Source of the DNA: Deltaproteobacteria bacterium | GTDB lineage: Bacteria > JAGRBM01 > JAHCIT01 | Direction: 5' to 3' | Assembly (NCBI GenBank): GCA_026129095.1 | Contig: JAHCIT010000006.1 | Location: 190,235-254,234, forward strand | Length of the DNA stretch: 64,000 bases | In this document: positions 1 to 8,462 of the stretch, piece after piece | Numbering within the stretch: the stretch's first letter is position 1 | How the letters are laid out: each line of letters begins with the position of its first letter | The notes under the pieces: generated by a model | What the model saw: only the letters and a program-made list of their open reading frames with translations | Told to the model about the DNA's origin: nothing | Databases searched by the model: none | Program-made: the position numbers and the translations under genes

Positions 1-1
1 C

Positions 2-346
2 CGGGCTCCCGGTGAGGGCCAGTTTCACGTCGAAATCCGGCCGGACGATCCCGCGCTCCGCACCCTGCCTGCTGAAAAGCACCCTGTCACCGAGCGGCTC
101 AGTAACGGTAAATTCCGGTTGATCCACAACTTCCGGATTGCCGGCACCTACCAGATCACTGCCCATTTCAATGGTACTGACGGCCAATCGGCTACCTTGA
201 GCCAAACGGTCCAGGTGCAAGAACAGGCAGGCATAGGGTTCTGGTCCGAAACCATCCTGAAAAGTATCCTCTTTGTTCTGGCTGTTCTCGTGCTTATTAT
301 CGCAATCCGCCGAATGACCCGTCACGATGATGGCACTCCCTCATGA
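2..346 (+). CDS. C-terminal part of a membrane-anchored protein (5' truncated)
   Basis: The reading frame is open from base 2 to the TGA at 344-346, so the gene begins upstream of the window. The visible 114 residues form a beta-rich stretch resembling an Ig-like or YtkA/FixH-like extracytoplasmic domain, ending in one transmembrane helix (WSETILKSILFVLAVLVLII) and a short basic cytoplasmic tail (RRMTRHDD). I infer a protein facing the periplasm and anchored at its C terminus. The family cannot be named from this fragment. A TTG at 119 is in frame, but open frame upstream argues it is internal. Confidence 0.6.
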   Translation, partial: RAPGEGQFHVEIRPDDPALRTLPAEKHPVTERLSNGKFRLIHNFRIAGTYQITAHFNGTDGQSATLSQTVQVQEQAGIGFWSETILKSILFVLAVLVLIIAIRRMTRHDDGTPS

Positions 347-603
347 CCAGCCAATTGACCATCAATGGCAGGTTATTGCCAAAACTGCCGGTTTATCCGG
401 CACCCTGCACGGTTGAGCAGCAAAACGCTATCGGCCGCATTTCACTGTAATCATATAACTATTTGTAATTATTGGATAAAAATACGTGTTATGGTGTGGA
501 ACCACGCTTGCTTTACCGTGACGGGGCTGGGAAACCGTATCGCGGTAATGACTAGGCGCGTCACAGACATGCTACGGGAAGGGTGGAAGGAGCGTACGAC
601 CAA

Positions 604-1344
604 GTGTCAAAATTAGCGGCAGCCTGTGCCAACCCCATAATGTCTACACTGGAAACCGAAATACCCGCTGACGAATCCCGGCGAATCCATGACCGGGAAC
701 TCGGCTTTATGCCATCCGACTACCTCCGGCGCGTCAGCCCCGAACGGATGAGCCGGCACATGAACCTCATCTGCAGCCATCCGGGTTATCCCCTGAAAAC
801 CTTCGTACAGCATCCGGTGTCATGGGACGTGACCCGGATGGGCAGAAGTGCACGGCTCATGACGTTTTCAATGAACTCACCCCGTGCACTGGTCCATGTT
901 ACAGCCGCCATTGCGCTCACGGGTGGCTCGATTCAGGCAGCAGAGCTTTACCCGCGAACCGATGGCACCCTGCTGATCGACGTCGAGTTTCATGGCCCCG
1001 CAAGCCCGGAAGCGGTTGGAGACTCTCTCGTCACCCAGTTCCAGGCCCGGATCGCCGACGCTCCGGCGCCGGACTGCGAAGCGGTGCGTGAACTGGAACT
1101 CACCACCCGCACCGATACGGCAACCTCGGCGAATGTGATCGAATTAAGGGCGGCGGATACCAGAGGGCTTCTTTACCGGACTGCCCGGGCCTTCGCCATG
1201 CTTGGCATCAAGATCGTGCGATGCGACATCCGCACAACTGGCGGAAAGGCCTACGACACGTTCCAAGTAACCGACAGGCTCGGCCGACCGCTGGACCTCG
1301 ACCGCGAGATGAACTTCCTGCGCCGGGAAATAGAGGGGGGCTAA
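604..1344 (+). CDS. Stand-alone tandem ACT-domain protein, GlnD C-terminus-like
   Basis: About 246 residues. The N-terminal part (MPSDYLRRVSPERMSRHMNL) resembles the segment of PII uridylyltransferase GlnD that precedes its ACT pair. The two following segments look like ACT domains, the second being clearest (GLLYRTARAFAMLGIKIVRC, then YDTFQVTD). There is no nucleotidyltransferase or HD domain, so it is not a complete GlnD. ACT domains usually bind amino acids such as glutamine, so a nitrogen-sensing role is an inference. The start is uncertain: GTG 604 lies 11 nt after GGAAGGAG (585-592); GTG 583 and ATG 640 are in-frame alternatives. It converges on the dapA-like gene with 5 bp between the stops. 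Confidence 0.7.
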   Translation: MSKLAAACANPIMSTLETEIPADESRRIHDRELGFMPSDYLRRVSPERMSRHMNLICSHPGYPLKTFVQHPVSWDVTRMGRSARLMTFSMNSPRALVHVTAAIALTGGSIQAAELYPRTDGTLLIDVEFHGPASPEAVGDSLVTQFQARIADAPAPDCEAVRELELTTRTDTATSANVIELRAADTRGLLYRTARAFAMLGIKIVRCDIRTTGGKAYDTFQVTDRLGRPLDLDREMNFLRREIEGG

Positions 1345-1349
1345 AAACC

Positions 1350-2252
1350 CTATTTCAGCATTCCGGACCGGTTCAGGATATCGTCGAGGATTTTCTCCTG
1401 CTCCGGCGTGGCCGGGACCATCGGCAGGCGGTGCTCGTTCGACGCCAGCAGGCCCATCCGTTTCATCATGTATTTCATCGGGATCGGGTTCGTATCGAGG
1501 AATACGGCCTTGTTCAGATCAAACAGCTCGTAATGAATGCGGCGGGCCCCTTCCAGATCGCCCGCAAACACCCGGTTACAGAGCTCGGCCACCTGTCCCG
1601 GAGCGATATTCCCCACGGCATTCATCAGCCCCTGCGCCCCCACAGCCATCATCGGGAAACTGAGGCTCTCCAGCCCCACGAATACCCGGAAGTCCGGCCC
1701 CATTTTCACAAACAGTTCCGACACATATTCCAGATCATTCACGGCGTGCTTCATCCCCACCAGCGTCGGAACCTTCTCGGCAATGCGCGCAACCGTTTCC
1801 ACCGTGACGTTCACCACCGCCCGCCCGGGTATATGGTAAATCATGAGCGGCAGACCGGTTTCGCGTCCCAGTGCCGAATAATACTCAACCAGTCCGCGCT
1901 GTGGCGGCTTGATGTAATAGGGCGTCACGACAAGGAGCGCATCCGCGCCCAGCTTTTCGGCACGCTTCGTCAGTTCCAGGGTCGATGCCCACGACTCGCA
2001 TCCTGTCGCAGCCACGACGGGGACACGCTTTTCTGCCGCCCTGACAGCGGTTTCCAGCAGGCGGGCGCGCTCGTCAATGGTGAGAGTGCTGGGTTCTCCC
2101 GTTGTTCCAGTAACGAGTATCCCATGCGTTCCATTCGCAATCTGGTATTCGACCAGTTCAGCATATTTGGCATAATCCACCTCGCCGCCGCGAAATGGCG
2201 TCACGATGGGTGGATAGGATCCTTTCAGGAAATTCCTGTCGAGTTTCATCAT
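1350..2252 (-). CDS. DapA/N-acetylneuraminate lyase family aldolase
   Basis: A class I (Schiff-base) aldolase of about 300 residues. Visible family signatures are the GTTGE loop, the tyrosine in PYYIKPP, YHIPGRAVV and the Schiff-base lysine in VGMKHAVND. This would fit 4-hydroxy-tetrahydrodipicolinate synthase (lysine pathway, pyruvate plus aspartate semialdehyde). The family also contains hydratase-aldolases and sugar-acid aldolases, and the neighbours here are a bicupin dioxygenase-like protein, an ornithine cyclodeaminase-like protein and a MarR regulator, so a catabolic pyruvate-releasing aldolase is equally likely. I chose ATG 2252 (ATG 2249 is adjacent) because it follows the upstream stop at 2272 with an AGGGG-type ribosome site between; the longer frame to 2303 overlaps that gene. 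Confidence 0.8.
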   Translation of the reverse strand: MMKLDRNFLKGSYPPIVTPFRGGEVDYAKYAELVEYQIANGTHGILVTGTTGEPSTLTIDERARLLETAVRAAEKRVPVVAATGCESWASTLELTKRAEKLGADALLVVTPYYIKPPQRGLVEYYSALGRETGLPLMIYHIPGRAVVNVTVETVARIAEKVPTLVGMKHAVNDLEYVSELFVKMGPDFRVFVGLESLSFPMMAVGAQGLMNAVGNIAPGQVAELCNRVFAGDLEGARRIHYELFDLNKAVFLDTNPIPMKYMMKRMGLLASNEHRLPMVPATPEQEKILDDILNRSGMLK

Positions 2253-2271
2253 GTGCCAGTCCAGCCCCTGC

Positions 2272-3381
2272 TCAGCCAGCCAGCTTCGCCCGGTTGGTTT
2301 CAAATCCCTTCTGCGAACCGAGCATGGAAAACGGACGTCCGAGGTCTTCCTGCCACATGAGCGAGTCCATTGAAATGTTCAGCGGGCTGTCCTGGATAGT
2401 CAGCTCGTAAACGGGCTCATCGTTCGAGGCGTGATTGTGGATCGCCCAGCCGGGTGCGGTCAGCATCAGATCTCCTGCCTTCCAATGATACCGCTTTCCG
2501 TCCACGAGGCTGTGCCCGCTGCCGGAGAAGAAATAGTTGATCGCCGATGAAGAATGCCGATGGGGCCTGTCCACGATCTTTGGCGGCCGAAGCGTAATGG
2601 TGGCAAAAAATGTGGGTGACGTCCCGTTCAGACGTCCTGAAGCCGGATGATATAAGAGGTAAAGCCGCCTCCCCCGGTATTCCTGGCCCAGACCTGCCAG
2701 CCGGTCCAGGTTTGCCTTCACCTTCTCCCACGGCCAGTGAAGTACAGGCCACTCGACGACATCCGGATTCACCAGTTTTTCATATGGCATCAGCCATGCG
2801 CCTTCGTCGGTAATCTGGAATGTCCCGAACGGATTTTCCATATTCCCGCCGTGACCTTCGCCACCGGCGGGACGGTGTTCAGATACTGTTTTAGGACCAT
2901 AAGGATCGTCATCAACCACGTGGATGTTCATCTTCTCCAGCAATGCGGCATTGCTATAGGCAAGGCGGACCTGGAGTTCTTTGGTATCGTTCACGTGCTC
3001 GTAGATATTCATCGAGGGGGTGTTCCAGACGTCATACTGCCTGAATACCACCCGCTTGCCATTGATGACCGAGTGTCCGCCGCCACGAATGCAGAAATTA
3101 ACCTGCGATGAATTGTGGCGGATCGGTTTCGTCCGCTCGCCCGGTTTCAGCACGGAAATCGTCACCTGGGTTCCCGGTGCCAGTCCGTCGCCCACGCCCG
3201 TATGGGGATGGGCAATAACCGACATCCGCCGGCCGTTTGCCGGCACCGGCAACGACGCCAGCCGTTCCATCTCGGCTTCAAGTTCCTCTTTTGTTATGAG
3301 GACCGGGTCGATCAGCTTCAGCTCCGGCGCAGAAGCACCTGTTCTATTGATGAATTTTGCCTTCAAACGCTCGTCGCTCAT
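2272..3381 (-). CDS. Bicupin, gentisate 1,2-dioxygenase-like
   Basis: 369 residues with two cupin barrels, the layout of gentisate/1-hydroxy-2-naphthoate dioxygenases. The first cupin core (about 80-135) has a single histidine (R88-H89-N90), not the usual HxH. The second (about 262-325) keeps H274-R-H276 and further histidines at 315/317, so a metal site is more likely in the C-terminal cupin. Characterised gentisate dioxygenases use the N-terminal site, so substrate and even dioxygenase activity are uncertain. It sits in the middle of a five-gene minus-strand operon with the MarR, CMD-like, OCD-like and DapA-like genes, which suggests ring or side-chain cleavage in a small catabolic route. 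Confidence 0.72.
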   Translation of the reverse strand: MSDERLKAKFINRTGASAPELKLIDPVLITKEELEAEMERLASLPVPANGRRMSVIAHPHTGVGDGLAPGTQVTISVLKPGERTKPIRHNSSQVNFCIRGGGHSVINGKRVVFRQYDVWNTPSMNIYEHVNDTKELQVRLAYSNAALLEKMNIHVVDDDPYGPKTVSEHRPAGGEGHGGNMENPFGTFQITDEGAWLMPYEKLVNPDVVEWPVLHWPWEKVKANLDRLAGLGQEYRGRRLYLLYHPASGRLNGTSPTFFATITLRPPKIVDRPHRHSSSAINYFFSGSGHSLVDGKRYHWKAGDLMLTAPGWAIHNHASNDEPVYELTIQDSPLNISMDSLMWQEDLGRPFSMLGSQKGFETNRAKLAG

Positions 3382-3408
3382 GACATCTCCATTTCCGGTT
3401 ACCCCGGC

Positions 3409-4413
3409 TCAATCAAAGCGGATTTCCGCGCGCTGGGGAAGCGGCAGTTCCCTGCCGAATTTGCCGGCGTGGGCGGCACGCAGCACCTCGATACCGATCG
3501 AAAGGTCCGAAATACCCACTCCCATCGCCTTGAACAAGCTCAGGTCATCGCCCGGCGAGCGCCCTTTTCCGGAGGCAACCACCGAGGCAAGGCTTTCGAG
3601 ACTTTTCCAGCCGGTCGCATCCTCTCCGAAATGGTCCTGGAATTCGCGCGAGAGTTTTTTCATCTGGTCCACGCTGTCAGCCGCCATGCGGTGAGCTCTG
3701 GGAAACAGGTCCTGATGAAATTCGGCCCGCTCGGGCGTAATAGCACCCACCGCATTCACATGTGTCCCGGCAGCCAGCATTCTCGCTCCCAGAAAGGGTT
3801 CGGTGGCTCGTGTAACCAGCGTCACTGCCGGCGCCCCCTTCACTGCCTCCGCCACTGAGCCAGCAACCACGACCTCGGTACCGGGGAACCTTTTTCGGAG
3901 AATGCCGCCGAATGCTTCCCGCTTTTCAGCCGTCGGGCTGAACACCCGGACCCGCTTCAGCTTGCGCACACACGCAACAGCTGCCACCTGCGGAAGCGCC
4001 TGCTTGCCAGCACCGATTACCGCCAGTTCGTCCGCTTCCGGGCTGGAAAGCCACTTGGTGGCCACACCGGAAATACCGCCCGTACGCAGTTGGCCCAGCG
4101 CGAAGGCTTCAATAACGGCGATCAGGGCACCATTAGCGCCATCAATCATCACCAGAACCGGCATGGCTCCGCCCGGAGTGTGGGCCCATGTCTTTGTGCC
4201 AACTACGGCAGGCGAAAGCTCACTCTCGTCAAATGCCGCCCCGATCGCGTGCAAATTCCCGTGGCCGCCAAAATTTACATGGGTTTTGACCATGTTTCGG
4301 GCCTTCCCCTGGGCCTCTATCCTGAGCCCGCGCTCCAGGGCCGCAATGGCGCCAGACATGCTGACGGCACCGGCTACTTCCTTCTCGGTAATCCAGAGAA
4401 AGGTTCCGCCCAT
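3409..4413 (-). CDS. Ornithine cyclodeaminase / mu-crystallin family protein
   Basis: 334 residues of the NAD(P)-dependent OCD/mu-crystallin family. Visible are the GTKTW segment, the LGQLRTGGISGVATKWL block, the Rossmann glycine motif VIGAGKQA and the C-terminal MGVGISDLSIG with the family aspartate. Members deaminate or reduce cyclic amino or imino acids (ornithine, alanine, ketimines). ATG 4413 overlaps the upstream stop as TGATG, so the two genes are translationally coupled; GTG 4416 is one codon earlier. Operon context suggests removal of nitrogen from a substrate passed to the bicupin and aldolase, but the substrate is unknown. Confidence 0.85.
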   Translation of the reverse strand: MGGTFLWITEKEVAGAVSMSGAIAALERGLRIEAQGKARNMVKTHVNFGGHGNLHAIGAAFDESELSPAVVGTKTWAHTPGGAMPVLVMIDGANGALIAVIEAFALGQLRTGGISGVATKWLSSPEADELAVIGAGKQALPQVAAVACVRKLKRVRVFSPTAEKREAFGGILRKRFPGTEVVVAGSVAEAVKGAPAVTLVTRATEPFLGARMLAAGTHVNAVGAITPERAEFHQDLFPRAHRMAADSVDQMKKLSREFQDHFGEDATGWKSLESLASVVASGKGRSPGDDLSLFKAMGVGISDLSIGIEVLRAAHAGKFGRELPLPQRAEIRFD

Positions 4414-4967
4414 CACCCAGTCTTCTCCGTGAAAATGGACGGAACAGGTGGCGTCAGCCCCAGACTGTTCACAAAAATCGCATGCGTCAGATACCGGCCA
4501 ATCAGCATCAGTACGGCAACCGTCTTTTCCGGACCAATGCTGCCAACAGCCTCGTCCAGTTCAGCACGGCAACCCCGGCCGAGTGTCCTGATGGCGGCCA
4601 GTGCAAGACGCTGTACCGCCGCCTCATCAGCCTTCAGCAGGCCGGCGGCGGGGTGGAGGGAAATGACTCCGGAAATCCATTCCCGGCTAAAACCGAGCTT
4701 GAGGCATAAACGCTCGTGCTGATGCCGCTCATAAGGGTTCCCGGCCTCGGTGGCCGCCGTCAGGGCGACAATTTCCGTCAGATTGTCGGGGAGCGCGGCC
4801 TTCAGTTCGTCTGTCAACTGCATGAACGACAACAGGACGCCGGGCTGGCTTGCTGCACATTTGAAAAACTCCCCCAGATACCCGAGACGCTCGACCCGCG
4901 GAGCAAGGCGACGGGAGAGTTCTGGCGACATGTCCGGCATTTCCAGACGTGGAATCTGATTACTCAT
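4413..4967 (-). CDS. Carboxymuconolactone decarboxylase / AhpD-like protein
   Basis: 184 residues of all-helical CMD type. The fragment NPYERHQHERLCLKLGF matches the family helix with Tyr...His...His spacing, but the CxxC pair of AhpD peroxidases is absent, so it is closer to decarboxylase-like members of unknown substrate. The first 11 residues of the longest frame look non-coding; I prefer the ATG at 4967 (ATG 4976 possible). It is the first enzyme gene after the marR gene and overlaps the cyclodeaminase-like gene by the TGATG junction. Confidence 0.78.
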   Translation of the reverse strand: MSNQIPRLEMPDMSPELSRRLAPRVERLGYLGEFFKCAASQPGVLLSFMQLTDELKAALPDNLTEIVALTAATEAGNPYERHQHERLCLKLGFSREWISGVISLHPAAGLLKADEAAVQRLALAAIRTLGRGCRAELDEAVGSIGPEKTVAVLMLIGRYLTHAIFVNSLGLTPPVPSIFTEKTG

Positions 4968-5045
4968 GTAGATCATCCGTAAATTGCGTGATGGAGCCAA
5001 GCCTAGCGGGACTGGCTGGTCCTGTCGAACGCTGGATACCGGGGA

Positions 5046-5564
5046 TCAGGCGCTGTTATCCGCCTTTGGAAGTTCGTCGGAATCGGGATTGCACCGCAAC
5101 TTGTACATACCCACGGCAGCAGCCTCCGCTCGCATATGGAGTATTTCCAGGGATTTGAGCAGATGGCGTACATCGTCGTCAGTAAATGCCTGGAGAAACT
5201 CGGCGATACCGTCCAGATGAACCTTGTGTGCCTGCTTGAATTTGCTGCGGCCTGCCGCCGACAGATCAATAAGGCGCACTCGCCCGTCAGCAGGATTCGT
5301 CTTGCGCTTCACAAGTCCCTGCGACTCCATCCGGTCAATAAGGCCGGTCACATTGGCGTTGGAAACCACCAGCATCCGGGACAGGTCCGTCAGGCTCATG
5401 GGGACCGAGCGATCGGCCAGAATACGCAGCACTTCGTACTGGGCGTTAGACAGGTCGAACTGCCGGAAGACCTGACGGTTGACCACTGTCTCCATCAACC
5501 CCCCGATATTGAACAGCAACGCAACAAGCCGTTCTCTCGGTTCCTTGATATGCTCCACGGACAT
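5046..5564 (-). CDS. MarR-family transcriptional regulator
   Basis: 172 residues with the MarR winged helix: DLSNAQYEVLRILAD, LTDLSRMLVVSNANVTGLIDRM as recognition helix, and the basic wing KRKTNPADGRVRLIDLSAAG. MarR dimers usually repress neighbouring genes and release DNA on binding a small phenolic ligand. It is the promoter-proximal gene of the minus-strand run that continues with the CMD, OCD, bicupin and DapA-like genes, with 78 bp to the next start, so it probably regulates that catabolic set and itself. No palindromic operator stands out upstream. Confidence 0.9.
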   Translation of the reverse strand: MSVEHIKEPRERLVALLFNIGGLMETVVNRQVFRQFDLSNAQYEVLRILADRSVPMSLTDLSRMLVVSNANVTGLIDRMESQGLVKRKTNPADGRVRLIDLSAAGRSKFKQAHKVHLDGIAEFLQAFTDDDVRHLLKSLEILHMRAEAAAVGMYKLRCNPDSDELPKADNSA

Positions 5565-5630
5565 AGGCGCAGTACCTTATTTCCAAACTATCAAAGCCGG
5601 CTCCAATTGCAAACCCCTGCCCCAGAAAGA

Positions 5631-7007
5631 TTAGTGCGCCAAATCCCACCGGGCGAAAGGGAATTCAGCTTCGGAAGGGCACTCGGATGCCACATTCACC
5701 CGGCGGGGGTATATCAGGCAGGGGAATTGCGCTTCATCAGGGCAATGCGGTTCAAATCGAACCGCTACCGGCAGACGATGATCGTATTCCAGTATGTCGG
5801 TATGACGTACAACCGGTGGCCGGTTTATAACTGTCAGTCCACCGGCATCCCGGATCTTTTCCATACTGGCAGCCAGCAGGTTTCGGGCTTCGATATTCAA
5901 AAGGCCGCAACGCTGGTTTGTTGCAGCATCGCGCACATAGAGCCCTGCGTTCACCGCCAGCCACAGGCCAACACCAGCCATGACGGCTTTCCCGGCGAGT
6001 GGGGTGCGCTCGCGCACCCACTCAATCAAGGCACCGACAATCAGGATGGCACCAAAAGCCGCGGCATACTCGTAGCGAGGCTGCGCGATACCCCGGACGA
6101 TTACCGGGAACGACAAGAGCGCCATTACCCACACAATGCCCATCCGGGCAGCCGGGCTTCCCCTCCAGATTACCCATCCTGCGGCAGTGAACACACCCAG
6201 CGTCAATGCCAGCACCGGATACGGGCCTGGAAATCCTGACGGATTAACCAGCAGGAAAAGCCGGAGGATTGATCCTGCCAGCACCGGAAGGGCACTAACC
6301 CCTGCCACGCCCTCGGCCATGGCGCTTGCCGCATGAAGTGAGTCCGATCTCCAGACAGATACCACCAGCAAAGCGGCGTTCACCACCGCAAGTATCGCCA
6401 CCCATGCACCAAGCCGCGGCCATTCTGTTCGGCGGGCCAGGGCACACGCCGCAGTGGCCAGCACGGCGGGAAATAGAAGTGCGGATATCTTGAAGATCAT
6501 TGCCATAGCGGCAAGCCCAACTGCCGGCCAGAGCAGTCTGCCCCTGCTGATACCATTCATCCACAAGAGCAGCGACCCCAGGAGCAGCGTGGTCATCTGC
6601 ACTTCCAGGCTTCCAGCGGCCCATAGCACCGATTCGCTTCCTGGCCGGTGCATGACAAACAGGATGGGAAGCCAGAGGGCAATCGATCCGTCAAACATCC
6701 GCTTCGCCAGCAGGAAAACGAACACGCCGTTCAGTCCGTGCATGCAGGCAATCCATACCCGAACCCACCGGTACGGTTCCTCAGGGCTCAGCCAGATGGC
6801 GATTTTCCAGTAGGGTGGTACCGACGGATATGTTCCCAGTTTCCAGAACAGGATTTCAGTCCAGCTCCAGCTACGGGCGAAATTCGCACTATACAGGTCA
6901 TCGACGAGGAACCCTGGACCGCCACCGATCCAGATCAGTCCGGCAATGAAAAGGCCCGCCACGGCCACCCATACGGCTTTCAATCGCGGGTCTTCTCCGG
7001 AACACAC
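5631..7007 (-). CDS. Polytopic membrane protein, GT-C-like, paralog of the two at 54-57 kb
   Basis: 458 residues with about ten transmembrane helices. An acidic pair (D36, D37) follows the first helix, as in GT-C glycosyltransferases that act on lipid-linked sugars at the periplasmic face. The layout matches two tandem genes at 54137-57157: TM1, DD pair, a WK-containing loop (YWKIAIWL against VWKLAL), an LWAA helix, a K-containing helix (MIFKISALLFPAVLA) and a C-terminal soluble tail with a paired cysteine motif (HCPDEAQFPC). GT function is inference from topology. It stands alone, upstream of the marR operon on the same strand. Confidence 0.65.
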   Translation of the reverse strand: MCSGEDPRLKAVWVAVAGLFIAGLIWIGGGPGFLVDDLYSANFARSWSWTEILFWKLGTYPSVPPYWKIAIWLSPEEPYRWVRVWIACMHGLNGVFVFLLAKRMFDGSIALWLPILFVMHRPGSESVLWAAGSLEVQMTTLLLGSLLLWMNGISRGRLLWPAVGLAAMAMIFKISALLFPAVLATAACALARRTEWPRLGAWVAILAVVNAALLVVSVWRSDSLHAASAMAEGVAGVSALPVLAGSILRLFLLVNPSGFPGPYPVLALTLGVFTAAGWVIWRGSPAARMGIVWVMALLSFPVIVRGIAQPRYEYAAAFGAILIVGALIEWVRERTPLAGKAVMAGVGLWLAVNAGLYVRDAATNQRCGLLNIEARNLLAASMEKIRDAGGLTVINRPPVVRHTDILEYDHRLPVAVRFEPHCPDEAQFPCLIYPRRVNVASECPSEAEFPFARWDLAH

Positions 7008-7237
7008 TGTGGCAGTCTCCCGCCCGAGTTTATCGAAAGCAACCGGGACAGTGACTCTCCATATTGCTGATGGCTTTGGGAAAATTTTCCCATCCCCATA
7101 GGGAATTTTCCGTCGTTCCTGACCCTAATAGGCTGGCCATACCTGCACAATGGCCCCGGAATTATGCGCCTTCTGCCAAGTCGTGGCTGGCCCGGTATTT
7201 GCTGCCCCTTCCTGCGGAAGAAAAAGGGGAAGTACCA

Positions 7238-7804
7238 ATGACAGTGAAACAGCAACGCCGCGCCAAGGCGGAAAAGGCGGCAGAAATTGCCAGCCGCATA
7301 AAAACCTCCCCCTCGGCCCATCAGCTTCTCCTGGAGGGGAAAGAACCGACAAGGCTGCTGGAAGACCGCTCTGAAAACGCCGCCACCCAGGCTCTGATCG
7401 AACAGCACCACGACATCGTGGCAATCGTGGACCGGCTGGGAGCCGTTATCCGAACCAGTATCGGGCTGCTACCGGAAGCTCAGAAACGGCGGTTGTTCAA
7501 TGAACTAATGGGGACGCTCATCCAGAAACTCGAGCGGCATTTCCAGTATGAGGAACGGGGCGGATTCATGACCGATGTCGTGAAGCGCCGCCCAGCACTT
7601 GCAGCCGACGTAGAGCGGCTGCTCACGGAACACGGCAACATGATCGGCCAGCTCCGGTGGATACGTGCGCGGTGCATCGAACTGGATCTGGAAACGCTCC
7701 AGAAGCATGTCCAGAGCTTCGTTGACAAGTTCTCTCATCACGAACATCACGAGACTGACCTGATCCAGGGGGTCTATTATGGAGAAACCGGGGCCGGGGA
7801 CTGA
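7238..7804 (+). CDS. Hemerythrin-like HHE-domain protein
   Basis: 188 residues. A basic N-terminal 60 residues precede a four-helix hemerythrin/HHE domain with the expected iron ligands: EQHHDIV, LERHFQYEER, LTEHGNM and FSHHEHHETDL. Such domains bind a diiron centre and sense or carry O2, NO or iron. ATG 7238 has AGGGGA upstream and removes an unlikely proline-rich extension present in the longest frame. It converges on the next gene with 11 bp between stops. Lysine-rich start (MTVKQQRRAKAEKAAE) is unusual and may be disordered. Confidence 0.85.
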   Translation: MTVKQQRRAKAEKAAEIASRIKTSPSAHQLLLEGKEPTRLLEDRSENAATQALIEQHHDIVAIVDRLGAVIRTSIGLLPEAQKRRLFNELMGTLIQKLERHFQYEERGGFMTDVVKRRPALAADVERLLTEHGNMIGQLRWIRARCIELDLETLQKHVQSFVDKFSHHEHHETDLIQGVYYGETGAGD

Positions 7805-7815
7805 GGTGGACCGGA

Positions 7816-8301
7816 TCAAGCCTCTTTGACTGGCGTCACCTCAAACTCGCCTTCCACGGCAAGGATTGCTTCAGCGGCACACTCCGCGACTACAGCGGCG
7901 ATATTCGTACAGAATTGCTGGCGATCCGGGCCCATAAAGTCCGCGAACTGCCCGGTCAAATCATTGCAGACAATCGACTGGGCCCGGCCCCTGTCCATCC
8001 GCACGCGCACGATCTGCTGATAGTGGAGAATTGCCTGTCGAAGCCGGTCCGTAACCTTTCCCGCAGGATCCGGGTCGCCCAGCAGTTCGCCCAGGACCAG
8101 TTCCCCCGCCTTGACCGCCCCGCACTCCCCTTCACCCGTGATACCGCCCTTCCGCAATGCCTGATAGGGCCGCGTACCAAGGCCGAATGTCTCGGCAATG
8201 GCAATGCCACAGGAACGATGCGGGGTGATCCTGCCCTCATAGAGCAGAAACGCCTTTTCCCGGGCCCGCCGGATCAGATCGGCTTTTCTGGCATCGTCCA
8301 T
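7816..8301 (-). CDS. C_GCAxxG_C_C-type small redox protein
   Basis: 161 residues. The core RSCGIAIAETFGLG, then GGITGEGECGAVKAGELVLGE, then VCNDLTGQF resembles the C_GCAxxG_C_C family, whose conserved cysteines are thought to hold a redox centre. The match is partial: the GCAxxG block reads SCGIAI here, and four cysteines are spread as CG, CG, CN and FC. No partner gene is obvious; the flanking hemerythrin-like and START-like genes point the opposite way. Function unknown. Confidence 0.6.
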   Translation of the reverse strand: MDDARKADLIRRAREKAFLLYEGRITPHRSCGIAIAETFGLGTRPYQALRKGGITGEGECGAVKAGELVLGELLGDPDPAGKVTDRLRQAILHYQQIVRVRMDRGRAQSIVCNDLTGQFADFMGPDRQQFCTNIAAVVAECAAEAILAVEGEFEVTPVKEA

Positions 8302-8462
8302 ACAGGTTTGCAGGATAGCCTATCCGGACATTCCGGAAGAACCCGGCCGCCGCCGGGAAATAATAACACCATTTTCACATGCCGAACTGACATGGAATCT
8401 TGCTTCCGCCAGCCTAGTACACATAATCCCACCACGCGTGGCGGCGGCAAGGAGTTTTTCCA

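Noticed and set aside
365-616. Open frame of 83 codons
   Set aside because: Composition and start context do not look coding, and it overlaps the GlnD-like start region; treated as intergenic.
1328-1353. AAATAG...CTATTT inverted repeat between convergent stops
   Set aside because: Short and imperfect, overlapping both stop codons; too weak to call a terminator.
1221-2360. 379-codon plus-strand frame
   Set aside because: Antisense shadow of the dapA-like and bicupin genes; rich in His/Arg/Gln with no domain.
5136-6239. 367-codon plus-strand frame
   Set aside because: Antisense of the marR gene and of the membrane protein gene; no family match and unlikely composition.
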